Shown piece by piece: positions 1 through 6,474 of a DNA stretch of 9,993 nt. Source of the stretch: DATBMY01 sp036554605 (GTDB lineage: Bacteria; Acidobacteriota; Blastocatellia; UBA7656); the NCBI GenBank assembly GCA_036554605.1, contig DATBMY010000356.1, positions 1-9,993 on the forward strand. The letters are read 5' to 3'. Positions within the stretch are counted from its first letter, which is position 1; each line of letters starts with the position of its first letter. A program made the translations under genes and the position numbers. Below the pieces are notes generated by a model that ran no database searches, was not told the DNA's origin, and saw nothing but the letters and a program-made list of their open reading frames with translations.

Positions 1-137
1 GGCAAGGTTAGCGGCACCGGATTATTCGCGGCTGCCGGAGAGGCGGCCGGCGAAAGGTTCTGGCTGAAGACATTTCCATACAGCCCCGCGAGCATTAATA
101 AATAGACCGTTAAACCGGGAACGAGCAGCCTTTTCAT
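1..137 (-). CDS. N-terminus of a secreted protein of unknown function (cut by window edge)
   Basis: An open frame starts at the ATG read from 137 and runs off the left edge after 45 codons without a stop. A near-perfect Shine-Dalgarno, AAGGAGGG, lies at 149-142, four bases before the ATG, which makes the start convincing. The first residues are MKRLLVPG followed by a hydrophobic stretch, then a small-residue region ending VFS before QNL, a typical Sec signal peptide with likely cleavage near residue 25. The next residues are rich in Ala, Pro, Ser and Asn, typical of a linker after a signal peptide. It lies 21 bases downstream of the minus-strand gene ending at 159 and is probably co-transcribed with it. 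Too little is visible to assign a family. Confidence 0.75.
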   Translation of the reverse strand, partial: MKRLLVPGLTVYLLMLAGLYGNVFSQNLSPAASPAAANNPVPLTL

Positions 138-158
138 GTCACCCTCCTTCGCCCGTCT

Positions 159-767
159 CTATGGAAGAGCATTTGTCATAAAGTCAATGATCAAATGATT
201 CTCTCTATCCATCAAAAGCAGGTGGCGGCCTACGAAGCGATAGCGTATCTGCTTGGGCAGTTGCGGCAGCCTCAGCAGCAGCGTCGCCGGAACCTGCAAC
301 AGTTCTTTCACCTCTGGATAAGGGTAGTTGACTTTGAGCGGCACGCCTTTCGTATCCGCTTCAAGCACCTCTTTGCGCAGCTCCCGCCGCTCGGCTCCCT
401 TGAATTCATCCTTTATCGTGGCGCGAATAATCCTGGCAATATCCGGCGTCAGTATGTCGCCGGGTTTCGCGCCCGCTCGCGCCGCCCTTACCATTTCCTG
501 GAAAGTCTTCTCGTGCGCTTCGATCTGCTCGGGGGTGCTTTCTTTAGGGAGCTTCGGGAGCTTCTCTTCCAACCCCTCTCGCATCTTTACGTACTGCTCG
601 ACGCGCTTTTGAAAACCGGTTATTACCTGTCGGCTTGCTACCGGTGGCGCCGGCCTGCTCTTAGGTTCCTGAAAGGCGCGCGCCGCCGAGGCCGGCATCG
701 ATACCAGACAAAGCCCTATCACCACGGCGATTGCCAGCACTATTCGGTTGTTGCCTGTACGCCTCAT
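159..767 (-). CDS. Secreted protein of unknown function, 202 aa
   Basis: The protein starts MRRTGNN and has a clear signal peptide: basic N-terminus, hydrophobic core at about residues 9-22, and an ASA/ARA cleavage site near residue 28. The mature part begins with a Pro-rich segment (34-45). A long charged, probably helical region follows (50-140), with many Glu, Lys and Arg. A compact C-terminal module contains RLPQLPKQIRYRFVGR (166-181) and ends MDRENHLIIDFMTNALP. That C-terminal pattern resembles hypothetical secreted proteins I associate with acidobacteria; this is recollection, not a search. No catalytic motif is visible, and no function is proposed. The start is uncertain: an in-frame TTG at 776 is nine bases upstream, and neither start has a strong Shine-Dalgarno. 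ATG at 767 was chosen because it starts directly on the Arg-rich n-region. The gene at 137 follows closely on the same strand. Confidence 0.75.
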   Translation of the reverse strand: MRRTGNNRIVLAIAVVIGLCLVSMPASAARAFQEPKSRPAPPVASRQVITGFQKRVEQYVKMREGLEEKLPKLPKESTPEQIEAHEKTFQEMVRAARAGAKPGDILTPDIARIIRATIKDEFKGAERRELRKEVLEADTKGVPLKVNYPYPEVKELLQVPATLLLRLPQLPKQIRYRFVGRHLLLMDRENHLIIDFMTNALP

Positions 768-880
768 CGTTGACAAGAATTTGCAAACCTGATGCCATTA
801 ACGATCTTATTGCAAGAAAGCCGGGATAGGGTCGAGATGTTGGGAATGCCTACAGGTTGTCCGGGAATATTCGAGCGCAA

Positions 881-886
881 ATTATA
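881..886 (-). promoter_or_regulatory. Possible -10 box upstream of the 159-767 gene
   Basis: On the minus strand this reads TATAAT, a perfect -10 hexamer, just after the stop of the permease gene. It would give a leader of about 105 bases before the ATG at 767. No good -35 is found 16-18 bases upstream (the region reads GGGCGG), so this rests on the -10 alone. Confidence 0.3.
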
Positions 887-897
887 CATGGCAAGCT

Positions 898-2385
898 TCA
901 GGCCCGCCCGCGCCTCTCCCACATCAAAGCCAGGTAAATGGCGAACGCCAGGCCGAAAGTCACAAACCATGAATAGATGTAGAGTGAATCGAAGAGAGTC
1001 GGGTTGCTAACCGCTCCTCCTTCGGTCGAGGCCGCGCGAATGAAGCCCGGCAGCACCGGCATAATCGCTGCGGCAAAGGCCGCGACCGCCCGCCAGTTGA
1101 TGCCGCTCGCATAACTGTAGCGCCCCTCCGGTAGATACAGCTCCCTGAGCGACAGCGCCTGGCGGCGTATGATCCAGTAATCGCATATCAGTATGCCGCC
1201 TATCGCGCCCATCAGCCCGGAATAGCCGATGAGCCACGTGAATATATAAGCGCCCTTCTCTTCGTACAGGTACCAGGGCATCATCAGCACGCCGACGACG
1301 GCGGTGATCAGCCCGCCGGTTACGTAAGATATGCGCGAAGGGGAGAGGTTGGAAAAATCGTTCGACGGCGATACGACGTTCGCCGCCATGTTCGTGGTGA
1401 TCTGCGCGGCGAAGATGACGATTGTCGCAAAGAGCACGACCGCGAGGCTGTCGAACCTGCGCACCAGCTCTACCGGATCGGCAATAGGACCGTCCGGATA
1501 AATAAGCGCGGTGGCCGAGGTCACGGTCACGCCTATGAAGGCAAAAGCGGTCATCGTCGTCGGCAGCCCCAGCGCCTGCCCGAGCGCCTGTGAGCGCTGG
1601 CTTCGAGCGTAGCGCGTAAAGTCGGGGATGTTCAGGCTGAGCGTCGCCCAGTAACCGACGCTTGCGGTAAGCGCGGCCGGGAATATCTCCCAGAAAGGAA
1701 GATGCAGCTTGTTCTGACTTTCGACCGCGCCGAGCACTCGTCCGAGCCCGCCCGCCTCCGACGAAGCCCACCATAAGAGCGCCGCGCCGCCGAGCAGCAG
1801 CAGCGGCGCGGACCAGCTTTCCAGGCGCTTGATGCCTTCGATGCCGCGAATGATTATCGCGACCTGTATGAGCCAGAAGAGACCGAACATCACGTACTGG
1901 TGACCGGTGATGTCAGCCCACCCGCTCCACATTATCGTCAACAGGCTGTCGAGCGCCTTGCCCCCGATCCAGGTCTGTATGCCGAACCAGCCGCAGGCGA
2001 CGACCGCGCGCGCAAGCGCGGCGATGTTCGCCCCGCGCACCCCGAAACTCGCCCGGCAAAGCACCGGGAAGGATATGCCGTACTTTGTCCCCGCATGCGC
2101 ATTGAGCACCATCGGTATCAGTACGATGCTGTTGCCGAGCAGTATCGTCAGCATCGCCTGCCACCAGTTCATCCCCCGCTCGATAAAACTGCCCGCGAGC
2201 GTGTAGGTGGTGATGACGACCGACATGCCTATCCATAGCGCGGCGATGTTATAAGTCGACCAGGTCCGTTCTTTGATGGTCGTGGGCGCGAGGTCGTGAT
2301 TCCACAGCGGCGACGCGGAAAGGTCTTCTTTTAGCTCCACAAAATCGCGCCCTTCATCGGACGCGAGTTCGGTCTGAACAGACAT
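898..2385 (-). CDS. NCS1-family nucleobase/hydantoin/allantoin permease
   Basis: A 495-residue integral membrane protein with about 12 hydrophobic segments, the usual length for the nucleobase:cation symporter-1 family (Mhp1, PucI, AllP, FurE types). The N-terminus has the family pattern LWNHDLAPTTIKERTW (27-42). Segment 3 carries CGWFGIQTWIGG (131-142), where W133 and Q137 sit like the substrate-stacking Trp and Gln of the hydantoin transporter Mhp1. GYWATLSLNIPDFTRYA (244-260) supplies the second conserved Trp (W246). TTNMAANVVSPSNDFSN (330-346) is the conserved segment-8 signature with substrate-binding Asn. The residue equivalences are from memory of the family. The start is ATG at 2385 with GGAGGA six bases upstream. 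It begins 13 bases after the dihydropyrimidinase stop, so the two form an operon. Context points to uptake of a hydantoin, dihydropyrimidine or allantoin-like ring; the exact substrate cannot be read from sequence. Confidence 0.92.
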   Translation of the reverse strand: MSVQTELASDEGRDFVELKEDLSASPLWNHDLAPTTIKERTWSTYNIAALWIGMSVVITTYTLAGSFIERGMNWWQAMLTILLGNSIVLIPMVLNAHAGTKYGISFPVLCRASFGVRGANIAALARAVVACGWFGIQTWIGGKALDSLLTIMWSGWADITGHQYVMFGLFWLIQVAIIIRGIEGIKRLESWSAPLLLLGGAALLWWASSEAGGLGRVLGAVESQNKLHLPFWEIFPAALTASVGYWATLSLNIPDFTRYARSQRSQALGQALGLPTTMTAFAFIGVTVTSATALIYPDGPIADPVELVRRFDSLAVVLFATIVIFAAQITTNMAANVVSPSNDFSNLSPSRISYVTGGLITAVVGVLMMPWYLYEEKGAYIFTWLIGYSGLMGAIGGILICDYWIIRRQALSLRELYLPEGRYSYASGINWRAVAAFAAAIMPVLPGFIRAASTEGGAVSNPTLFDSLYIYSWFVTFGLAFAIYLALMWERRGRA

Positions 2386-2398
2386 TCAGTTCCTCCGC

Positions 2399-3784
2399 CT
2401 AATAATGGCCGCTGAATGTGCCGCGGCGAAGGAACTCGCCGTCGCCCGCCTTGCCCGCGTAGCTGCCGTCTTCGATGATGATGCGCCCGCGCGAAAGCAC
2501 GGTCTTTGTCACCCCGCGCACCTTCATCCCCTCGTATGCGCTGTAGTCGACGTTCATGTGATGCGAGGCGGCGCTTATAGTCATCTCTTCGTTGGGATCG
2601 AAAATGACTATGTCGGCGTCGGACCCGACGGCTATCGTCCCCTTGCGCGGGAACATGCCGAAAAGCCTCGCCGCCGAGGTCGAGGTGATCTCGACGAAGC
2701 GGTTAACGCTTATGCGGCCCGATGCAACCCCGCCGTTATAGACGAGGCTTAAGCGATGCTCTACCCCGGGGCCGCCGTTCGGTATTTTCGTAAAGTCGTC
2801 GCGCCCCATCTCCTTTTGCTCCTTGAAGCAGAACGGGCAGTGGTCCGTCGATACGACCTGTAGATCATTTCCGGCTATCCCCTGCCATAGCTTATCCTGA
2901 TTCCATTTCTCCCTTAGCGGCGGCGTCATCACGTACTTGGCGCCCTCGAACCCTTCCTGCTCGTAGTAGCTGTAGTCCAGAAAAAGATACTGCGGGCAGG
3001 TTTCGGCGTATGCCGCTATCCCCGTGTCGCGCGCGGCGCGGACCTCTTCGAGCGCGTCATAGCAACTGAGGTGGACGATATAGACGGGCGCGCCCGCCAT
3101 ATCGGCAATCGCGATTGCGCGATGCACGCCCTCGGCCTCGGCCTTCGTCGGCCGCGTCAGCGCGTGATATTTCGGCGCCGTCTTGCCTTCGGCAAGCGCT
3201 TCTTTGATGATCTCGTTTATCACGATGCCGTTTTCCGCGTGCATGCATATGAGCCCGCCCGCGTTGCCCGCTACTTTCATCGCGCGATATATCGTCGCGT
3301 CGTCGACTAGAAAGACGCCCGGGTAGGCCATGAAGAGCTTGAAGCTCATCACCCCCTCGTTGATGAGCTGTTTCATCTCCGGTATACGCTCGTCGGGCAG
3401 ATCCGTAGTGATGAGGTGAAAGCCGTAATCAATGGCGGTCTTGCCTTCGGCCTTGCGGTGCCAGTTGTCGACGGCCTCGGTAAGCGATTCGCCTTTATAT
3501 TGAACGGCGAAGTCTATAATCGTCGTCGTGCCGCCGTGCGCCGCGGCAATCGTCCCCGTGCGAAAATCGTCGGACGAAAAGGTCCCGCCAAACGGCAGCT
3601 CCATGTGCGTGTGCGGGTCGATGCCGCCCGGTATCACAAGCTTACCGGAAGCGTCGATCACCCGGTCGGCTTCCATATCGAGCCTGTGGCCGATGATCCT
3701 CACCTTGCCCTCTTCGATAAGAATGTCCGCGAAATAATTGTCGACCGCCGTCACTACCTGGCCGTTCTTGATCAGCACTTTCAT
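2399..3784 (-). CDS. hydA: Dihydropyrimidinase / D-hydantoinase
   Basis: A cytoplasmic, binuclear-metal cyclic amidohydrolase that opens 5,6-dihydrouracil, dihydrothymine or 5-substituted hydantoins to N-carbamoyl amino acids. The length of 461 residues is normal for the family. All expected metal ligands are present: H58 and H60 in DPHTH, K149 in SFKLFMAYPG (the carbamylated Lys), H182 in MHAEN, H238 in VHLS, and D314 in STDHCPF. Y154 sits at the usual substrate-stabilising position, and NGGPGVEHR (336-344) is the conserved substrate-binding loop. These features favour dihydropyrimidinase over allantoinase or dihydroorotase. The start is ATG at 3784 behind a strong GAGGGGG ribosome binding site (3791-3797). 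It is the first gene of an operon with the downstream NCS1 permease and has its own promoter at 3819-3847. The Shine-Dalgarno also forms one arm of an inverted repeat (see repeat entry). The preferred ring substrate is not decidable here. Confidence 0.95.
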   Translation of the reverse strand: MKVLIKNGQVVTAVDNYFADILIEEGKVRIIGHRLDMEADRVIDASGKLVIPGGIDPHTHMELPFGGTFSSDDFRTGTIAAAHGGTTTIIDFAVQYKGESLTEAVDNWHRKAEGKTAIDYGFHLITTDLPDERIPEMKQLINEGVMSFKLFMAYPGVFLVDDATIYRAMKVAGNAGGLICMHAENGIVINEIIKEALAEGKTAPKYHALTRPTKAEAEGVHRAIAIADMAGAPVYIVHLSCYDALEEVRAARDTGIAAYAETCPQYLFLDYSYYEQEGFEGAKYVMTPPLREKWNQDKLWQGIAGNDLQVVSTDHCPFCFKEQKEMGRDDFTKIPNGGPGVEHRLSLVYNGGVASGRISVNRFVEITSTSAARLFGMFPRKGTIAVGSDADIVIFDPNEEMTISAASHHMNVDYSAYEGMKVRGVTKTVLSRGRIIIEDGSYAGKAGDGEFLRRGTFSGHY

Positions 3785-3790
3785 AGATAG

Positions 3791-3875
3791 GCCCCCTCGC
3801 TTCGATTAAGGCGTGCAAATTAAACAACAGTCGCGCCTCATCGTCAATGCCGACCATTTTTGAATCGAGGGGGGC
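3791..3875. repeat. Inverted repeat flanking the dihydropyrimidinase promoter; one arm overlaps its RBS
   Basis: Arms are GCCCCCTCG at 3791-3799 and CGAGGGGGGC at 3866-3875, nine complementary pairs with one extra G, separated by about 66 bases. The promoter at 3819-3847 lies between the arms. On a minus-strand transcript coming from upstream, the first arm (GCCCCCCUCG) could pair with the GAGGGGG Shine-Dalgarno of the dihydropyrimidinase. A transcript started at the internal promoter would lack the first arm. Confidence 0.6.
3819..3847 (-). promoter_or_regulatory. Sigma-70-type promoter for dihydropyrimidinase-permease operon
   Basis: On the minus strand: -35 TTGACG (3847-3842), 17-base spacer, -10 TTTAAT (3824-3819). 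Expected transcript start is near 3812, leaving a leader of about 28 bases. The boxes and their flanks closely match the aminotransferase promoter at 5750-5778. Confidence 0.75.
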
Positions 3876-3879
3876 GCTA

Positions 3880-4287
3880 TCAGTTCTTTGTCACGGCAAG
3901 CACCGCCCGGTATCGGTTTCGATTAATCTTCTGGCGTTCCCTGGGGCTTGGAGTGAGACTGATCAGCTTTATCCGATAACCGTGGAAGTCAAACTCCCTG
4001 GGGTCAAGGTGGGTGTTTAGCGTTATTCTCGCACTGCGACCATCGGCGGTGACGAGCGACAGAGCCACTTCGGCGTTGCCGCTCCACACGCAGTTGACGC
4101 CCTCGGGGCAGCGGCTGTCTTGCGGCACGCCCTGGAAAGTTATCTTCAACCGGCCTCGATCGAATGAGACTGCCTGATTAATCCTGATCCTGAATTCACG
4201 ACCGGGCACAGCCTGCATGTTTGAAGCGGGTGCTTTCGCGTAGGCGGCCGGAAATATCAACAGTATGGCAATAAGCGCAAACTTCAT
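3880..4287 (-). CDS. Small secreted protein with a conserved Cys pair, function unknown
   Basis: A 135-residue protein starting MKFALIAIL with a signal peptide (hydrophobic core about 4-16, cleavage near AYA/KAP at 17). The mature part looks beta-rich. Its most distinctive stretch is DSRCPEGVNCVWSGNAEV (57-74), with C60 and C66 five residues apart before WSGNA. Comparable C-P-x-G-x-x-C-x-W-x-G motifs occur in uncharacterised secreted bacterial proteins; the Cys pair would suit a disulfide in the periplasm, which is inference. The start was taken at ATG 4287, with GAGG about nine bases upstream, because it gives a clean signal peptide. A longer frame reaching 4380 would cross the terminator hairpin of the preceding gene and is unlikely. 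It sits between the aminotransferase and the dihydropyrimidinase on the same strand, but a strong terminator separates it from the former. No separate promoter was recognised. A role in the catabolic pathway is not shown. Confidence 0.75.
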   Translation of the reverse strand: MKFALIAILLIFPAAYAKAPASNMQAVPGREFRIRINQAVSFDRGRLKITFQGVPQDSRCPEGVNCVWSGNAEVALSLVTADGRSARITLNTHLDPREFDFHGYRIKLISLTPSPRERQKINRNRYRAVLAVTKN

Positions 4288-4341
4288 AAAAGCGTCCTCA
4301 ATCCTGAGTTGCGCCCGGCCTCGCGAAAGTTGCCTGCAAAT

Positions 4342-4378
4342 AAAACGGGCGGCGACGCAAATACCTCCGTCGCCGCCC
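4342..4378 (-). terminator. Intrinsic terminator after the aminotransferase gene
   Basis: Perfect 11-base-pair GC-rich stem, GGGCGGCGACG (4347-4357) with CGTCGCCGCCC (4368-4378), and a 10-base loop. On the minus strand it is followed by GTTTTATTT, a T-rich run. It lies 13 bases after the aminotransferase stop codon. Confidence 0.85.
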
Positions 4379-4391
4379 ATTGAGAGCGCGC

Positions 4392-5705
4392 TTAGTTAAT
4401 GGCCCCAAACCCGGCGTCGAGCGCCGCGATAAGCTCATCAATGTCAGATTCGGTCGCGATGAGCGGCGGGCCGAGCCTTATGATATTGCCGTGGAGGCCG
4501 CCCTTGCCTATCAGCACGCCGCGCCGGCGAGTCTCTTCAAATACTCGCAGCACCGATTGCGGGTCGGGCTCTTTTGTGGCGCGGTCTTTGACGCACTCGA
4601 TTGCCTGCATCAATCCCATGCCGCGCACGTCGCCTATAACCGCGTATCTCTCCTTTAATTCTTCGAGCTTTGCTCTCAAGTAATCGCCGACGACGCGCGC
4701 ATTGCGCGGCAACTGGTTCTCTTCTATGACGCGAATGGTCGCAAGCGCGGCGGCCGACGTCACCGGGTTTCCGCCAAAGGTAGAAAAAGTCAGCGAGGGA
4801 TATTTATCCGCGACTTCGGGTATTGCCGTCGTGCAGCCGATAGGCGCGCCGTTGGCCATGCCCTTGGCGAAGGTGATTACTTCCGGCTCGACCTCCCAGT
4901 GCTCTATCCCGCACCAGCGGTCGCCCGTGCGCCCCCACCCGGTCTGCACTTCGTCGCAGATGAATATGCCGCCGTAGCGCCGTGTTATCTCCGTGACGAC
5001 TTTGAAATAATCTTTCGGCGGCGTGATAAAGCCGCCCACGCCCATGATCGGCTCCGCGATGAACGCCGCGACCTGTCCCGTGGTAGAAGTTTGAATAAGC
5101 TCTTCGACATCGCGGGCGCATTCCATCGCGCAGTTATCTGGGGTCGCGCCAAACGGGCAGCGATAACAGTAGGGCGCATGCGCGTGGATTATACCCGGCA
5201 CGAGCGAAGGGCCGTGCTTCCACGGCGCGTGACCCGTCGCCGTCATGTTCATGACCGAGCGGCCATGATAAGCGTAACGCAGAGCAATGATCTCGGTCCG
5301 GCCGGTATATATGCGGGCAAGCACCATCGCGGTCTCGTCCGCCTCGGTCCCGCTGTTGCTGAAAAAGCTCTTCTTGAGGTTTCCGGGCGTGATCTCGGCG
5401 ACCTTCTCGGCAAGCTCGACCTGCGGGCGGTTGACGTATAGCGTCGAAGTGTGAGCGATGGCCGCCGCTTGTTTGCTGATCGCCTCAACGACTTCGGGGC
5501 GCGCGTGGCCTACGGATGTGGTGAGCACGCCGGCGAAGCAATCGAGATAGCGATTGCCGTCGGCATCCCACACGTGCATGCCCTCGCCGCGTTCGAGAAC
5601 GAGGGGCTTCTCGTAGTATGTGCTTACGCAGGGCCATACGTACTCTTTCTGCTTATCTATAAGTTCGGACGTAGTTACCCGGGGTGTCGCATTGCTTGCC
5701 GTCAT
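4392..5705 (-). CDS. Class III PLP-dependent aminotransferase (AGXT2 / beta- or omega-amino acid type)
   Basis: A 437-residue fold-type I enzyme that moves an amino group from an omega- or beta-amino acid (beta-alanine, beta-aminoisobutyrate, 4-aminobutyrate or similar) to pyruvate, glyoxylate or 2-oxoglutarate. Visible motifs are SNSGTEA (116-122, phosphate binding), YHGRS (146-150, ring stacking), E218 in AEPIMG, CDEVQTGWGRTG (250-261, D251 binds the PLP nitrogen) and TFAKGMANG (278-286) with Schiff-base K281. The closest family type by eye is alanine-glyoxylate aminotransferase 2-like. A Cys cluster, C180-x2-C183-x8-C192-x3-C196, sits in the inserted loop APYCYRCPFG onward. The start is ATG 5705 with GGAGG five bases upstream; the upstream TTG at 5750 overlaps the promoter -10 and is rejected. 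With the adjacent hydantoinase and the aldehyde dehydrogenase beyond, a role converting beta-alanine-type products to a semialdehyde is plausible. Substrate specificity is inferred. Confidence 0.9.
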   Translation of the reverse strand: MTASNATPRVTTSELIDKQKEYVWPCVSTYYEKPLVLERGEGMHVWDADGNRYLDCFAGVLTTSVGHARPEVVEAISKQAAAIAHTSTLYVNRPQVELAEKVAEITPGNLKKSFFSNSGTEADETAMVLARIYTGRTEIIALRYAYHGRSVMNMTATGHAPWKHGPSLVPGIIHAHAPYCYRCPFGATPDNCAMECARDVEELIQTSTTGQVAAFIAEPIMGVGGFITPPKDYFKVVTEITRRYGGIFICDEVQTGWGRTGDRWCGIEHWEVEPEVITFAKGMANGAPIGCTTAIPEVADKYPSLTFSTFGGNPVTSAAALATIRVIEENQLPRNARVVGDYLRAKLEELKERYAVIGDVRGMGLMQAIECVKDRATKEPDPQSVLRVFEETRRRGVLIGKGGLHGNIIRLGPPLIATESDIDELIAALDAGFGAIN

Positions 5706-5749
5706 TTTATCCTCCGATAAATCTGTCTTGAGAGCGGAAGGCGCGATCA

Positions 5750-5778
5750 ATTAAACATCAGCCACCCGGAAGCGTCAA
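5750..5778 (-). promoter_or_regulatory. Sigma-70-type promoter for the aminotransferase
   Basis: On the minus strand: -35 TTGACG (5778-5773), 17-base spacer, -10 TTTAAT (5755-5750). Expected start of transcription is near 5743, about 38 bases before the ATG at 5705. It shares CGGCATTGACG and, with one mismatch, CTGnTGTTTAATT with the dihydropyrimidinase promoter. Confidence 0.75.
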
Positions 5779-5877
5779 TGCCGGTCCCGGCAAGTGAAAG
5801 CGGGCAAAAAGTAAGCCGCGGCTGGCGCCCTCTATAATCCCGTTTCTAACGCGGGCAAGCCGCTTCGTCACATTATA

Positions 5878-5907
5878 TTGCCGAGGCGGTCTTCGCTCAC
5901 CTACTAT
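5878..5907 (+). promoter_or_regulatory. Candidate promoter for the 5938-6447 gene
   Basis: TTGCCG at 5878-5883, 18-base spacer, TACTAT at 5902-5907. It would start transcription near 5914, just upstream of the AAGGAG ribosome binding site. The hexamers are only moderate matches. Confidence 0.45.
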
Positions 5908-5937
5908 GCTTGAATCATCATAAGAAGGAGAAATCGA

Positions 5938-6447
5938 ATGAGAAGAGTAAGGTTGATTTGCAGCGTCGCCCTCGTATTCATCTTTATGGCGGCGGCCGGG
6001 GCCGCGCAGAAGCCGGGTTTCAGCGGCACCTGGGTCATGGATCGCGAGAAAAGCACCGGGCTGCCGCCCGAGGTGGATCAGATCATGAAGGTGAATCAGG
6101 CGGGCGATAAGATTGATCTGGAGACAAAAGTTTATACCGAGCAGGGAAGCTTTAGCATAAGCGACAGCTATGCGGTAAGCGGCAAAGAGGTCGAGTTCGT
6201 CCCGCAAACCCCGCAGGGGCCGAGCGGGAAAGGCAAGCGAACGGCTAAGTGGACCGACGAAGGTCTGGGAATAGAGGTCGTCGAAGAGGCGACGATTGAA
6301 ACGCCGAACGGCGCCGTCAACCAGCAGATAACTCGCAAGTGGCTGCTTTCGGCCGACGGCAAGACGCTCACAATCGAGCTGAACGTAAAGGGACCTCAGG
6401 GCGATCAAACCTCCCGCCGCCTCTTTACTCGAAAGGCCGAAGGATAA
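5938..6447 (+). CDS. Small secreted protein of unknown function (FSGTW type)
   Basis: A 169-residue protein with a signal peptide (MRRVRLI basic start, hydrophobic core 8-21, cleavage after GAA near residue 23). The mature protein opens with FSGTWVMDREKS (28-39), an opening common in secreted lipocalin-like or beta-barrel-like proteins of acidobacteria; that link is from general familiarity. The rest alternates polar and hydrophobic residues with many Lys, Glu and Thr, consistent with beta strands. It has a repeating theme of short strands broken by GPQG- and PNGA-like turns. There is no catalytic motif and no Cys in the mature part. AAGGAG eight bases before ATG 5938 fixes the start. It is divergent from the aminotransferase and convergent with the aldehyde dehydrogenase, so it is a single-gene unit inserted in the catabolic block. 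A 216-residue open frame on the opposite strand is treated as a shadow. Confidence 0.85.
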   Translation: MRRVRLICSVALVFIFMAAAGAAQKPGFSGTWVMDREKSTGLPPEVDQIMKVNQAGDKIDLETKVYTEQGSFSISDSYAVSGKEVEFVPQTPQGPSGKGKRTAKWTDEGLGIEVVEEATIETPNGAVNQQITRKWLLSADGKTLTIELNVKGPQGDQTSRRLFTRKAEG

Positions 6448-6450
6448 TGA

Positions 6451-6468
6451 AATCTCAAATTTGAGATT
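6451..6468. repeat. Perfect 18-base palindrome between convergent genes
   Basis: AATCTCAAATTTGAGATT is an exact inverted repeat with no central spacer. It lies 3 bases after the plus-strand stop at 6447 and 6 bases beyond the aldehyde dehydrogenase stop. As RNA it could fold as a 6-pair stem with an AAATTT loop. It may be a weak bidirectional terminator, but the flanking T runs are poor. Confidence 0.6.
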
Positions 6469-6474
6469 AGAAAT

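Noticed and set aside
195..773. Plus-strand open frame (192 codons) opposite the 159-767 gene
   Set aside because: Arg/Leu/His-rich shadow sequence without an RBS; the minus-strand frame encodes a clear signal peptide.
764..970. Short minus-strand open frame at the end of the permease gene
   Set aside because: It overlaps the permease C-terminus in another frame and has no RBS or recognisable protein features.
4288..4380. Upstream extension of the Cys-pair protein to a start at 4380
   Set aside because: The extension is the translated terminator hairpin; the ATG at 4287 gives a proper signal peptide.
5833..5838. TATAAT on the plus strand as promoter for the 5938 gene
   Set aside because: No -35 at a suitable distance and about 100 bases of leader; the pair at 5878/5902 fits better.
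5840..5855. Small hairpin CCCGTT/AACGcGGG between the divergent genes
   Set aside because: The stem is short with a bulge, no T run follows, and a terminator makes no sense between divergent starts.
5758..6408. Long minus-strand open frame (216 codons) opposite the 5938-6447 gene
   Set aside because: It has no ribosome binding site, overlaps the aminotransferase promoter region, and its composition is that of an antisense shadow; the plus-strand gene has an RBS and a signal peptide.
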